NCBI RefSeq assembly: GCF_000820765.1
Contig: NZ_CCYH01000036.1
Span: 1-64,000, forward strand
DNA: 64,000 nucleotides
Source of the DNA: Candidatus Soleaferrea massiliensis AP7
Lineage (GTDB): Bacteria > Bacillota > Clostridia > Oscillospirales > Ruminococcaceae
Direction of reading: 5' to 3'
Shown here: in pieces, positions 45,194-52,912 of the stretch
Position numbering within the stretch: the first letter of the stretch is position 1
Layout of the letters: each line of letters starts with the position of its first letter
Program-made: the position numbers and the translations under genes
Notes under the pieces: generated by a model
What the model was told of the DNA's origin: nothing
Seen by the model: only the letters and a program-made list of their open reading frames with translations
Database searches by the model: none

Positions 45194-46087
45194 TTAATCC
45201 TCCGCAAGTGTGACGCGGTATTTGGTCAGCAGGAAGGCTGGTTTATACGAAAGCTTTGCTTTGCGCAGGCCCTCGTCTCCGACGTCGTCCTCCCGGTTGA
45301 CATACCGGTAATCCGAGCCGTTATGCAGGATGAACTGTTTGTTGATCATCGGATAGGCGCCGCGCACCTCCGAAAACGCCTTCTCGATGTGTACGAGCAG
45401 GGTGTCGTTTGTGAGCCGTTCGCCCATCGTATAGGCGACCACCTCGCCGCCCGAACGCAGCAGTCCGCCCTTGAGCCCCAGCTCAAAGAAGTGGCGGAAG
45501 GCGCTTTTGACCGCGCAGATTTCCTGACGCAGGCTCTCATCCAGCGAACAGGTGTTCTGTTCGCACCATTTCTGGTTCATCTTATAGCATTCATCGATGT
45601 TTTCCTCGGTGATGTCCTCATAGCTCCAGTCGTTGTTCTGCATGAAATAGTTGATGTGGTTGCGCTTGGAGGCCAGCTTCTTGCCGGACAGCGTCGCCAG
45701 CTTTTCGGCGTCGTAGATGTAGTCGAAGCTGTCCCGCGTCTCCTTGAAATGGAATGTGCCCGGAAACAGGATTTCAAGCTTCGCCTTCGCCTCCTCGGGC
45801 ACGCTGAACATGCTGAACCGCTGGCCGCGCTCCTTCGCATCCGCCATCATCGCCTCGACCACCGGCGCCACATCCCCGCTGCCTGCCGGAAACAGGTAGC
45901 CTGTCTTGCCGTCAACCTGGCTGCAGGACAGGAAAAAGTCGTTCACGCGGGCAATGCGGGTGTTGAAGATCTTCCTCCAGTTGTAAACGGTGCCGAACGA
46001 ATACTCGCATCCCCGAAAGGACGCCATATCCAGAAGCGGCTGGACCCATTGTTTATCCAATGTCTCTACTTCTTTGAACTCTATCAC
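45194..46087 (-). CDS. DUF2156 / LPG-synthase C-terminal-like protein
   Basis: 297 residues starting at GTG, overlapping the upstream gene by 4 bp (GTGA). The body resembles the soluble acyl/aminoacyltransferase half of MprF-type lysyl-phosphatidylglycerol synthases (DUF2156): SFGTVYNWRKIF, FKETRDSFDYIYDAEKLATLSGKKLASKRNHINYF, and VHIEKAFSEVRGAYPMINKQF. It consists of two GNAT-like folds with no membrane helices. A role in aminoacyl transfer to a lipid or other acceptor is plausible but unproven; the partner flippase domain of MprF is absent. Confidence 0.88.
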   Translation of the reverse strand: MIEFKEVETLDKQWVQPLLDMASFRGCEYSFGTVYNWRKIFNTRIARVNDFFLSCSQVDGKTGYLFPAGSGDVAPVVEAMMADAKERGQRFSMFSVPEEAKAKLEILFPGTFHFKETRDSFDYIYDAEKLATLSGKKLASKRNHINYFMQNNDWSYEDITEENIDECYKMNQKWCEQNTCSLDESLRQEICAVKSAFRHFFELGLKGGLLRSGGEVVAYTMGERLTNDTLLVHIEKAFSEVRGAYPMINKQFILHNGSDYRYVNREDDVGDEGLRKAKLSYKPAFLLTKYRVTLAED

Positions 46088-46752
46088 TCTATCATTTCCT
46101 TTATTGTTTCGAATATAACCTGGTGGATCGCTTCTACTGAAAACGGCTCTTTTTCATCGTCGCAGCGGATGACCTTCCATCCCTGCCGCCCGGCTGTGTA
46201 GAGCGCCGCCTCTCTGCAGCTCAGCAGATACTGAAAATCCCGCTCGTGCAGATCCTTTTTGCTTTCATCCCCGTTGTAGCGGCCCGCCAGCAGCCTGCGG
46301 CTCACATCGGGGTGCATATCGAGATAGATCACCGCCGCCGGTCTTGGCAGCGTGAGCTTTTCATACTCATAATCCTCCATCCAGCTTAAAAAGCCATCCC
46401 ATTGCGCCTTATGCAGCTTGACCATTTGATGGATCGCATTGGAGGAAACATACCGGTCGGCCAGAATGACCGTCCCGTTCCGGTAATCCTGCTCCCAGAA
46501 ACGCTTGTAGCTCGCATACCGGTCCACGGCATAGAAGCTCGACGCGGCATACGCGTTGACATCCGATGCATCCGGGCCGAATTCGCCGCCCAGATACATC
46601 CGCACCAGCGCGGAGGACGGGTCGCTGTAATCCGGAAAAGACACCGTCCGCACCGATTTTCCGGCGGCTGTCAGAGCATCCTTCAGCAGCGCGGTCTGGG
46701 TCGCCTTCCCGCTGCCGTCCAGCCCGTCGATGACGATCAAGGTTCTGTCCAC
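46084..46752 (-). CDS. Thymidylate kinase-like protein
   Basis: 222 residues from a GTG behind GGGGGAG. P-loop near the N-terminus, VIDGLDGSGKATQTALL, then the DR(Y/F) motif in ILADRYVSSNAIHQM and a lid region (LAGRYNGDESKKDLHERD). dTMP kinases make dTDP from dTMP. The Walker A Ser/Thr after Lys16 is Ala17, which is unusual for this family. It starts 12 bp after thyX, so both may supply thymidine nucleotides. It is possibly a divergent paralogue of the housekeeping tmk, which often lies near holB. Confidence 0.85.
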   Translation of the reverse strand: MDRTLIVIDGLDGSGKATQTALLKDALTAAGKSVRTVSFPDYSDPSSALVRMYLGGEFGPDASDVNAYAASSFYAVDRYASYKRFWEQDYRNGTVILADRYVSSNAIHQMVKLHKAQWDGFLSWMEDYEYEKLTLPRPAAVIYLDMHPDVSRRLLAGRYNGDESKKDLHERDFQYLLSCREAALYTAGRQGWKVIRCDDEKEPFSVEAIHQVIFETIKEMIE

Positions 46753-46764
46753 GTTTCTCCCCCT

Positions 46765-47556
46765 CTAGCCGTCTTTGCGGCCTTTCGCTTCGCTGTGCAG
46801 CTTTTCATAATGCGCGCGCATCTCCTGCATCTGTCCGCAGCTCATCTTGCCCTCGGGACACGCGCCGGTGAAGCAGGGCGGGCCGGCCTTTGCAAACAGC
46901 ACCGGGGCTACCTCGAGTACGGCGCGCAGCATCTGCTCGGCGACGTCGCGGATCTCCCACTGCGCGCGGTTGCAGCAGCGGTGCCGGAAGAAGTTCATCA
47001 GGCTTCTGGCGTTCATGGTGACGACCATTTTGGTATCGCAGGCGTTCGGCAGCACGAACCGCGCGTCCTCAATCGCCTTTTTTTCAGCCTTGCGGGCCGC
47101 GTCCTTCGGCTGTGCGCCTTCCGCGGTCATCTGCCCGGCATATTTTTCCGCGAGGATGCCGGCAATCTCCCGATACGCTTCGCCGCACTGCTTCATGGCG
47201 CGCAGAAACACCTCTTTCGCCTGAGGATCCTGCTCAATGGCCGGCGGCGTGACAAATTCAAACTCGTTCTCCTTCACATACCGCTGGCTCTGCACCGAAT
47301 AGGACGCGATGCGGTGCCGGGTAATCTGCGCCAGAAACGCGCGCGAGACGCCCTCGATGCCAAAGGTGAAGCTGGCATGTTCAATCGGGCTTTCATGTCC
47401 AATTTCAGAAAGCATCTGTACAAAGCTCTCGGCCTTCTCATCGGTCAGCCCTCCAAGCAGCGAATCGATGTCGCTTGAACTGTAGCAGAGCTTTGCCGCT
47501 GCGGCAACCGTCGTTTCCGGATTCGGCGTATAGCTGAGTAGTGTAACTTTTGCCAT
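46765..47556 (-). CDS. thyX: FAD-dependent thymidylate synthase ThyX
   Basis: 263 residues with the ThyX motif [14 protein letters not shown] (residues 80-93) and the downstream [21 protein letters not shown] and [16 protein letters not shown] segments. It makes dTMP from dUMP with methylene-THF, FADH2 and NADPH. ATG start behind GGGGT. A Cys-containing C-terminal extension ([16 protein letters not shown]) is seen in many clostridial ThyX proteins. First gene of the thyX-tmk-like-DUF2156-GNAT run. Confidence 0.97.
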   Translation of the reverse strand: MAKVTLLSYTPNPETTVAAAAKLCYSSSDIDSLLGGLTDEKAESFVQMLSEIGHESPIEHASFTFGIEGVSRAFLAQITRHRIASYSVQSQRYVKENEFEFVTPPAIEQDPQAKEVFLRAMKQCGEAYREIAGILAEKYAGQMTAEGAQPKDAARKAEKKAIEDARFVLPNACDTKMVVTMNARSLMNFFRHRCCNRAQWEIRDVAEQMLRAVLEVAPVLFAKAGPPCFTGACPEGKMSCGQMQEMRAHYEKLHSEAKGRKDG

Positions 47557-48054
47557 GTTTTACCCCTTTTCTGCGGGCAAACCCTGCTCTTATTCTGCCC
47601 AAAAGCACCGGAATGTTTCCCGGCTTATCTGCTAAAAAGCAGATTTGAACATTGTTTTCCGCATGATTAATAGTCATTATACCACATTGCGACAGCAAAG
47701 TGTACCCTTTTCATCCGGCAGGATTTTTTTTGAGAAACCTGCACGGATTCATTCCCATGACACACGATTTTTAGTCAGTTTCCATAATTTTTTAGAAGGT
47801 GCCGCGCCTCGTCATTCAAACAAAATCATTCGAAGAACAGGCGGTATGCGCCAGCGCGAAAAAGACAGGACACCGCGCACCCTTTAAGACGTACACAACA
47901 ACAGATCTGTCGATCACATACATCTCTGAACAAATACTTTTGCATGATTTCTCTTCAGCCGGAGCGGACCATTTTATTGGTCCATCGCTTCGTTCCATGC
48001 TTGAAGCAAATGCTGACGGGACGCCTTCGCCGACCGAGCCGGCGGTTTTCATCC
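47557..48054. other. 498-bp gene-free region upstream of thyX
   Basis: No gene is supported. On the minus strand TGGTATAAT at about 47676-47684 is a good extended -10 element for thyX, with a poor -35 (TACACT, 47699-47704, 17-bp spacing). The 5' leader to the thyX start is about 110 nt; no known riboswitch was recognised. The part next to rubrerythrin shows nothing. Confidence 0.5.
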
Positions 48055-48092
48055 CAATAAAAAGACCGTCCGGTGAAACCACGGACGGTCTT
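48055..48092 (-). terminator. Terminator of the perR-rubrerythrin operon
   Basis: Minus-strand perfect 11-bp stem AAGACCGTCCG/CGGACGGTCTT, 9-nt loop, then TTTTATT. 46 nt after the rubrerythrin stop. Confidence 0.92.
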
Positions 48093-48138
48093 GTATCGAC
48101 TTGTATCGATATGATATAGGGTGTTGGAGAACTGCCGA

Positions 48139-48681
48139 TTAATAGTTTTCAGCCTGCAGCATGAAGTATGCTTTCGGATGATCGCAGACCGGGCATTTTT
48201 CCGGAGCCGATTCGCCGATGTGGATGTGTCCGCAGTTGCTGCAGACCCAAACCTGCTTGCCGTCCCTGGTGAAGACCTTGTTGTTCTTCAGGTTGTCCAG
48301 CAGTTTCAGATAACGCTCCTCATGGGTTTTTTCGATTCTGCCAACCGCCTCAAACAGATAAGCGATCTTCTCAAAGCCCTCTTCCTTTGCTTCCTTCGCA
48401 AAGCCTGCGTACATGTCGGTCCATTCGTAGTTTTCGCCTGCCGCCGCATCCTCGAGGTTGATGTCGGTGGTCGGGATTTTGCCGTCATGCAGGAGCTTGA
48501 ACCAGATTTTAGCATGCTCCTTCTCGTTGCGTGCGGTTTCCTCAAAAAACTCCGCGATCTGATTGAGGCCTTCCTTCTTCGCCTGGCTTGCATAATAGGT
48601 GTATTTATTTCTTGCCTGGGATTCGCCGGCAAACGCCGCCATCAAATTTGCTTCTGTTTTGCTTCCTTTTAACTCTTTCAT
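48139..48681 (-). CDS. rbr: Rubrerythrin
   Basis: 180 residues. The ferritin-like diiron domain (about 1-140) has [19 protein letters not shown] and [15 protein letters not shown]; the C-terminal rubredoxin domain holds a four-Cys iron site in [26 protein letters not shown]. It reduces hydrogen peroxide in anaerobes using electrons from a rubredoxin reductase. AAAGGAG precedes the ATG. It follows perR in the same operon, which fits peroxide control. Confidence 0.98.
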   Translation of the reverse strand: MKELKGSKTEANLMAAFAGESQARNKYTYYASQAKKEGLNQIAEFFEETARNEKEHAKIWFKLLHDGKIPTTDINLEDAAAGENYEWTDMYAGFAKEAKEEGFEKIAYLFEAVGRIEKTHEERYLKLLDNLKNNKVFTRDGKQVWVCSNCGHIHIGESAPEKCPVCDHPKAYFMLQAENY

Positions 48682-48762
48682 TGTTATGTACTCCTTTCAA
48701 TTGTAACTGTACTACATAAAGTTGATATATAGATGATATATAGATGATTGCCCAGTGAAAAA

Positions 48763-49152
48763 TCACTCTGACTTTTCCTTACAGGCAGGACACACACCTT
48801 GAAACACGATGTCATGCTTTTCGCAGCTGAATCCGGTCGCCTGCTCCACCTTTGCATCGATCTGCGACAGATACGGGGTATCGATATCACAAAACATCCC
48901 GCAGCAAACGCACTGGATATGGTAATGCGGTATGGTGTGGTGGTCAAAACGGTCGGCGGAACCCGGCACCGCGATTCTCCGCAGCTCCCCGTTTTCGGAG
49001 AGATACCCTAAATTGCGGTATACGGTTCCCTTACTGATGTTCGGGTGGTCCTCATGCAGACAGTTATATACCTCCTCAGCAGTCGGATGGTCGGCCAGCC
49101 TGCCGACAGTTTCATGAACCAGCTGCCGCTGAACGGTGTTCCTGCTCTTCAT
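48763..49152 (-). CDS. perR: Fur family regulator, PerR type
   Basis: 129 residues from the ATG at 49152, with GAGGTGA upstream (an in-frame GTG 9 nt earlier is part of that RBS). Winged helix (VQRQLVHETVGRL, TAEEVYNCLHE, ISKGTVYRNLGYL), regulatory metal site DRFDHHTIPHYHIQC, and two structural-zinc CxxC pairs (CVCC, CPAC). Operon with rubrerythrin and the lack of iron-uptake genes argue for PerR over Fur. PerR senses peroxide by oxidation of its Fe-bound His residues. It probably represses its own operon. Confidence 0.92.
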   Translation of the reverse strand: MKSRNTVQRQLVHETVGRLADHPTAEEVYNCLHEDHPNISKGTVYRNLGYLSENGELRRIAVPGSADRFDHHTIPHYHIQCVCCGMFCDIDTPYLSQIDAKVEQATGFSCEKHDIVFQGVCPACKEKSE

Positions 49153-49190
49153 TTGGCTCACCTCTTTATTAGGAATTTATCTTAATTAGT

Positions 49191-49218
49191 ATTATATCTT
49201 ATTTTTTCGATTTGTCAA
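49191..49218 (-). promoter_or_regulatory. Consensus promoter of perR-rubrerythrin
   Basis: TTGACA (49213-49218), 16-bp spacer, TATAAT (49191-49196) on the minus strand. The DNA from 49173 to 49200 is almost all A and T and includes TTAATTAGTATTATAT, so a PerR box could overlap the -10, but the match to the Bacillus box is poor. Confidence 0.85.
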
Positions 49219-49741
49219 GGGCTTTTTGAAAAATTCTTCCGGTTTTTTTGATAAAATCACTCCACTTACCTGATCATTCGCGGTTTTGTTCCCGCCGCCG
49301 GGTAAAACCTGCGTAAAGGCCGGGTACATTCTTCTGAAAATGGGTTGTATTATCACAATACTGTGTTACACTCAAAACAGCCAAACCAATCGGACCAATA
49401 AAATATCCGGTTATTCCGCAGTAAAACCAAACGAACAAATGCGCCGTCAGGTTCTGACGGCGCATTTGTTCGTTTATGCGGGGTGAGAAATCCCGCCGCT
49501 AACAGGCAGGCAGAATTTCACACTCTTTATCTACAGTTCAAAGTGACTACATGATAAACAGGCCGGTACCCACTGGACTCCAGGACGGCCAACGGATCGC
49601 AAACCGCCCGCACGAAATCTGTCCATCCCCTTAAAAAGCCAGCCGAAAGGACACGTTTATATCTGCCCAGTTATGCATACGGGATGTAAATGCCCATTCA
49701 GCCGGGCAACCGCTGTTCTGCGAACCTGCTCCATTCAGATA
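49219..49741. other. 523-bp gene-free region between perR promoter and aminotransferase
   Basis: No gene supported. It contains the large hairpin at 49429-49475. The rest shows no convincing promoter or repeat. Confidence 0.5.
49429..49475. terminator. Perfect 22-bp hairpin downstream of the aminotransferase
   Basis: Arms 49429-49450 and 49454-49475 are exact complements with a 3-nt loop (CGTCAG-GTT-CTGACG at the tip). On the minus strand it is followed by GGTTTTACT. It is 267 nt beyond the aminotransferase stop and may terminate that operon. Confidence 0.55.
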
Positions 49742-50947
49742 TTACCTGCCGTTTAAAATATCCCGCAGCGTTTCGGCCACATACCGCGCGTCCTCGTCGC
49801 TGAGCAGCGTGTGCAGCGGCAGCGTGATTTCATTCTGAAACTGCCTGTAAGCGTTCGGATAATCGGCAATATCGAAGCCCAGATTTTGATAAGCGGTCAT
49901 CATCGGCAGCGGCTTGTAATGCACATTGGTGCAGATGCCCCGCTGCGCCATCCGCTCGATGACGCGGTTGCGTCCGCCTGCGTCCACGCCCTCTATCCGC
50001 ACCAGATACAGATGCCCGCTGGACAAATCGTCTTCGAGATAATGCGGGAGAACTTCGACCGGCGCGTCCTTTAAAATCCTGTCATAGATGCCGACCAGCT
50101 CTTTTCTCCTCTGCAGAAGCGCCGGATAACGTTTGAGCTGCGCAAGGCCCAGCGCCGCCATGATGTCGGTCATGTTGCATTTGTACGCCGGATAGACGAC
50201 GTCATATTCCCACGCGCCGACCTTGGTCTTGGCCAACGCGTCTTTCGACTGGCCGTGCAGGGACAGCAGCATGAATTCCCGGTATAGGTCGTCCGATTCG
50301 ATGCCTTCAATGCTGTTCCAGACAATCGCGCCGCCCTCGGCGGTGGTCAAATTCTTGACCGCGTGGAATGAAAAGCTTGTGAAATCCGCGACCGATCCGG
50401 ACTTTCTGCCATGATACTGCGCGCCGAACGAATGTGCGCCGTCCGCCACGACCGCCGCGCGGCCCATGGCCTTCTGCAGATCGTTTTCCGGGTTGAACAG
50501 CGCTTTCTTCCGCTCCACAATGTCGAAGATGCGGTCGTAGTCGCACATCACGCCCGCGATGTCGACCGGGATGACCGCCTTGGTCAGCGGTGTAATGGCC
50601 GCTTCAAGCCGTTCATAATCCATCTGGTAGCTGCCCGGCGCCGTGTCGACCAGCACCGGCGTCGCGCCGACATGAAGGATAACGCTGGCCGAAGCCGTGT
50701 AGGTATAGGCCGAGGTGATGACCTCGTCGCCCTTTCCGATGCCGAGCACCCGCAGCGCCAGCTCCAGCGCCGCCGTGGCGGAATTGAGACAGGCCGCCCT
50801 CTCGCAGTCGCAGAAATCGGCGATTTCGCGTTCAAACTGCTTGGTCTTCGGGCCGGTCGTGATCCAGCCGGATTTTAAGGTATCCACCACCTCGTCGATC
50901 TCCAGCTGTGTGATGTCTGGCGGTGAAAACGGTATATTGCGGTCCAT
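49742..50947 (-). CDS. DegT/DnrJ/EryC1/StrS family PLP aminotransferase
   Basis: 401 residues: NIPFSPPDITQLEIDEVVDTLKSGWITTGP, LNSATAALELALRVLGIGKGDEVI, VDGAHSFGAQY-type Asp (VADGAHSFG) and the PLP lysine K198 in SFSFHAVKNLTTAEGG. These enzymes transaminate keto-sugars attached to nucleotides for surface polysaccharides. AGGAAG precedes the ATG. The only neighbour is a GNAT gene 50 bp upstream; together they could make an N-acetylated amino sugar, although no other sugar gene is here. Confidence 0.93.
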   Translation of the reverse strand: MDRNIPFSPPDITQLEIDEVVDTLKSGWITTGPKTKQFEREIADFCDCERAACLNSATAALELALRVLGIGKGDEVITSAYTYTASASVILHVGATPVLVDTAPGSYQMDYERLEAAITPLTKAVIPVDIAGVMCDYDRIFDIVERKKALFNPENDLQKAMGRAAVVADGAHSFGAQYHGRKSGSVADFTSFSFHAVKNLTTAEGGAIVWNSIEGIESDDLYREFMLLSLHGQSKDALAKTKVGAWEYDVVYPAYKCNMTDIMAALGLAQLKRYPALLQRRKELVGIYDRILKDAPVEVLPHYLEDDLSSGHLYLVRIEGVDAGGRNRVIERMAQRGICTNVHYKPLPMMTAYQNLGFDIADYPNAYRQFQNEITLPLHTLLSDEDARYVAETLRDILNGR

Positions 50948-50997
50948 TGCCGAACACTTCCTATTCTAATATAGTCTTTTATAAGCCGGACGTATCC

Positions 50998-51477
50998 TCA
51001 TCCGGCGGTGTATTCCTGATTGGGATGTACGTGCTTCTCCAGATAAACAAAGCGCAGGCCGCCCTGCATGACGCGTTCATCAAACGGCCGGTAGCCGCGT
51101 CTTTGATAGAATGTCAGGTTCTTTTCGCTGAGCTCGCTGGTAAACAGCTCATACCGGCAGCTGCTGTACAGCGCTTCGATCGATTCGAGAAGCTTTGAGC
51201 CAATGCCGCCGTTTTGTCTGTCGGGGCGCACCATCAGCTTGCCGATGTAGAGCGTGCCGTCCTGCTCATAGCCGCGCACCGATCCGATGATCACGCCGTC
51301 GTCATCCTGCGCTTTGAGCACGACGCCGCGGTCAAACTGTGCATGCAGCTCGTCGAGCGTCTCGCGCAGCGGCTGGATGGATGCGCTGCCCACCATGCGC
51401 GCTTCGCTTTGATAGGCCAGAACCTGCAGGCGCAGCACCTCTTCCAAATCGCTGCTGTTTGCCTTTTGTATGGTCAT
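50998..51477 (-). CDS. GNAT family N-acetyltransferase
   Basis: 159 residues from the ATG at 51477 (AAGGGGA 5 nt upstream; the frame opens 5 codons earlier at a GTG that overlaps this RBS). One GNAT domain: IGKLMVRPDRQNGGIGSKLLESIE carries the acetyl-CoA loop (Q/R-N-G-G-I-G), and YELFTSELSEKNLTFYQRRGYRPF is the usual end. Substrate unknown. First gene of a short operon with the DegT aminotransferase. Confidence 0.9.
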   Translation of the reverse strand: MTIQKANSSDLEEVLRLQVLAYQSEARMVGSASIQPLRETLDELHAQFDRGVVLKAQDDDGVIIGSVRGYEQDGTLYIGKLMVRPDRQNGGIGSKLLESIEALYSSCRYELFTSELSEKNLTFYQRRGYRPFDERVMQGGLRFVYLEKHVHPNQEYTAG

Positions 51478-51662
51478 AGCATTCCCCTTCACATCCTGAA
51501 AAATTGATGATCTTATTCTTTATTATAAAGGGATGAAAGGATTCTTGTCAATCCCCGTGGTTTCAGGATACACAAACTGTACAGAATCCAGTCCTGTGAT
51601 GCATGTTTCTTGACCTTTTTGACCAGCATTGCCTGTTATCTTTGGTTTTCATCGGACAGATC

Positions 51663-51830
51663 AAAACCACAAGTTGAACTGGTGGTATACCAAAGCCCTG
51701 GAAGGACATCATGCCGGCTCGCCTTTCAGAGGCACTGAAAAACTGCCGTTTGCATCAACACACGGCAGCTGATAAAGCAGTTATTTCCTATAGCTTTCCA
51801 TTCTGATTGAAATGATTATTGTCATTCGCT
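51663..51830 (+). repeat. Structured ~170-nt repeat, copy 2 (possible orphan omega/reRNA scaffold)
   Basis: Same orientation and same ends as 5679-5848. It keeps GTTGAAC, GGTGGTAT, CCCTGGAAGG, the identical TTCAG-AGGCA-CTGAA stem-loop, TATAGCTT and the terminal AATGA/TCATT palindrome before GTCATTCGCT. The stem CTGCCGT/ACGGCAG here is longer than in copy 1. Upstream (51560-51662) and downstream (51831-51974) hold no tnpA, tnpB or iscB reading frame. The 497-bp gap 51478-51974 holds nothing else recognisable. Confidence 0.75.
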
Positions 51831-51974
51831 GCGCACTTGTTGGATACTAAAGCTCAGACCGTCGACATTTTATGTTTTGATGGCTTTCTGAACGCAAGCA
51901 TGTTATAATACAGACAATCATTCATCAGATAACGCGCGGTATAGGAAATTAATATCAGATTCGAGGGATATAGT

Positions 51975-52340
51975 ATGTTATCGACTCATATTTACTTTAA
52001 CGGACAGTGCAGACAAGCGATAGAACTGTATAAGCAGGCGTTTCATGCTACTGTTAAAACATTGATTGAAGATTCCAGTCATCTGCTTGTTGTTCATGCT
52101 GAAATCGTTATTCACAATGAACTGCTGATTCTAAACGATTTTGGAAATGAAGACGGTACTTCAAAATCGGGAGGATATCAGCTTTGTGTTCAATTTGATC
52201 ATGAAGCTGATCTACGAAAAGCATACGATACGATGAAAAACGGCAGTATTACAATTGAGCCAATACAGTCTACCGATTACAGTTCATGTGTTGTCAGATT
52301 TATCGACATGTTCGATGTAAGATGGGGATTTTGGGTTTAA
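51975..52340 (+). CDS. VOC/PhnB-like glyoxalase-fold protein
   Basis: 121 residues: THIYFNGQCRQAIELYKQAF at the start, VVHAEIVIHNELLILNDF in the middle, and FIDMFDVRWGFWV at the end, the pattern of PhnB-type members of the vicinal oxygen chelate superfamily. Some bind metals or drugs; the actual substrate is unknown. GAGGGATATAGT precedes the ATG. The gene is visibly AT-richer than its neighbours and has its own terminator, so it may be a recent arrival. It lies 145 bp after repeat copy 2. Confidence 0.85.
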   Translation: MLSTHIYFNGQCRQAIELYKQAFHATVKTLIEDSSHLLVVHAEIVIHNELLILNDFGNEDGTSKSGGYQLCVQFDHEADLRKAYDTMKNGSITIEPIQSTDYSSCVVRFIDMFDVRWGFWV

Positions 52341-52399
52341 TCGATATCAGGTTATAAGCACTTTTACATTTGAGCAAAACACAATACACCGTAAATTTT

Positions 52400-52437
52400 C
52401 AGCACATACATCAACAAAAGTATGTGCTGTTTTTATT
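52400..52437 (+). terminator. Terminator of the VOC-fold gene
   Basis: Perfect stem CAGCACATAC/GTATGTGCTG with a 10-nt loop, followed by TTTTTATT, 60 nt after the stop. Confidence 0.92.
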
Positions 52438-52690
52438 GGAGCGCTTCAAAAATCAACCAAATACGCTATAGAGGTATGACTAATGTATGATGATGAATAA
52501 AAAGACCCAATCGATAAATTTCAAATGGAATGCTGTGTCTTGTGCCTGCATCTTGTCAGAGAATTGGAAAAGCAATCGATTTAAGTTTTTTAGTTGCGGT
52601 TCTATCCTGCATCAGGGGTAATTTTTCTGCAATGTCCTTTTTTCCTGAGAGTTCATCAGCCGATGATTATTCTCGCTAAACCTACATACG
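52438..52690. other. Gene-free part of the 52341-52912 gap
   Basis: AT-rich DNA between two terminators with no supported gene, promoter or repeat. The remainder, 52725-52912, is also empty. Confidence 0.45.
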
Positions 52691-52724
52691 GAAAAGACCG
52701 TGCACTGATGGCACGGTCTTTTTC
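52691..52724. terminator. Bidirectional terminator, probably of the P-type ATPase
   Basis: Stem AAAAGACCGTGC/GCACGGTCTTTT with a 7-nt loop; T runs follow on both strands. On the minus strand it is about 190 nt beyond the ATPase stop. Confidence 0.8.
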
Positions 52725-52912
52725 TCATCATTTCAGCATTCTGGGATGTTCAGGGAAACCGACAACCGGTTTAGAGCCGGTGAATCACAGGTTTTAGATA
52801 TATCGGGAGCTTTTATTCCTGCATATTGCCCTTTTTCTCACCGCACTGCGTCCTCAAGCGCGCTTCTTTACAACCCGCGCAGGTACCGGCGGACTGCTGA
52901 GCCGGCAGGACA

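Noticed and set aside
46084..47556. A phage-type nucleotide metabolism island (thyX plus kinase)
   Set aside because: Base composition and neighbours are chromosomal and no phage structural or integration gene is near.
52594..52797. Small open frame between the two terminators and the ATPase
   Set aside because: It runs across the bidirectional terminator and lacks a ribosome binding site.
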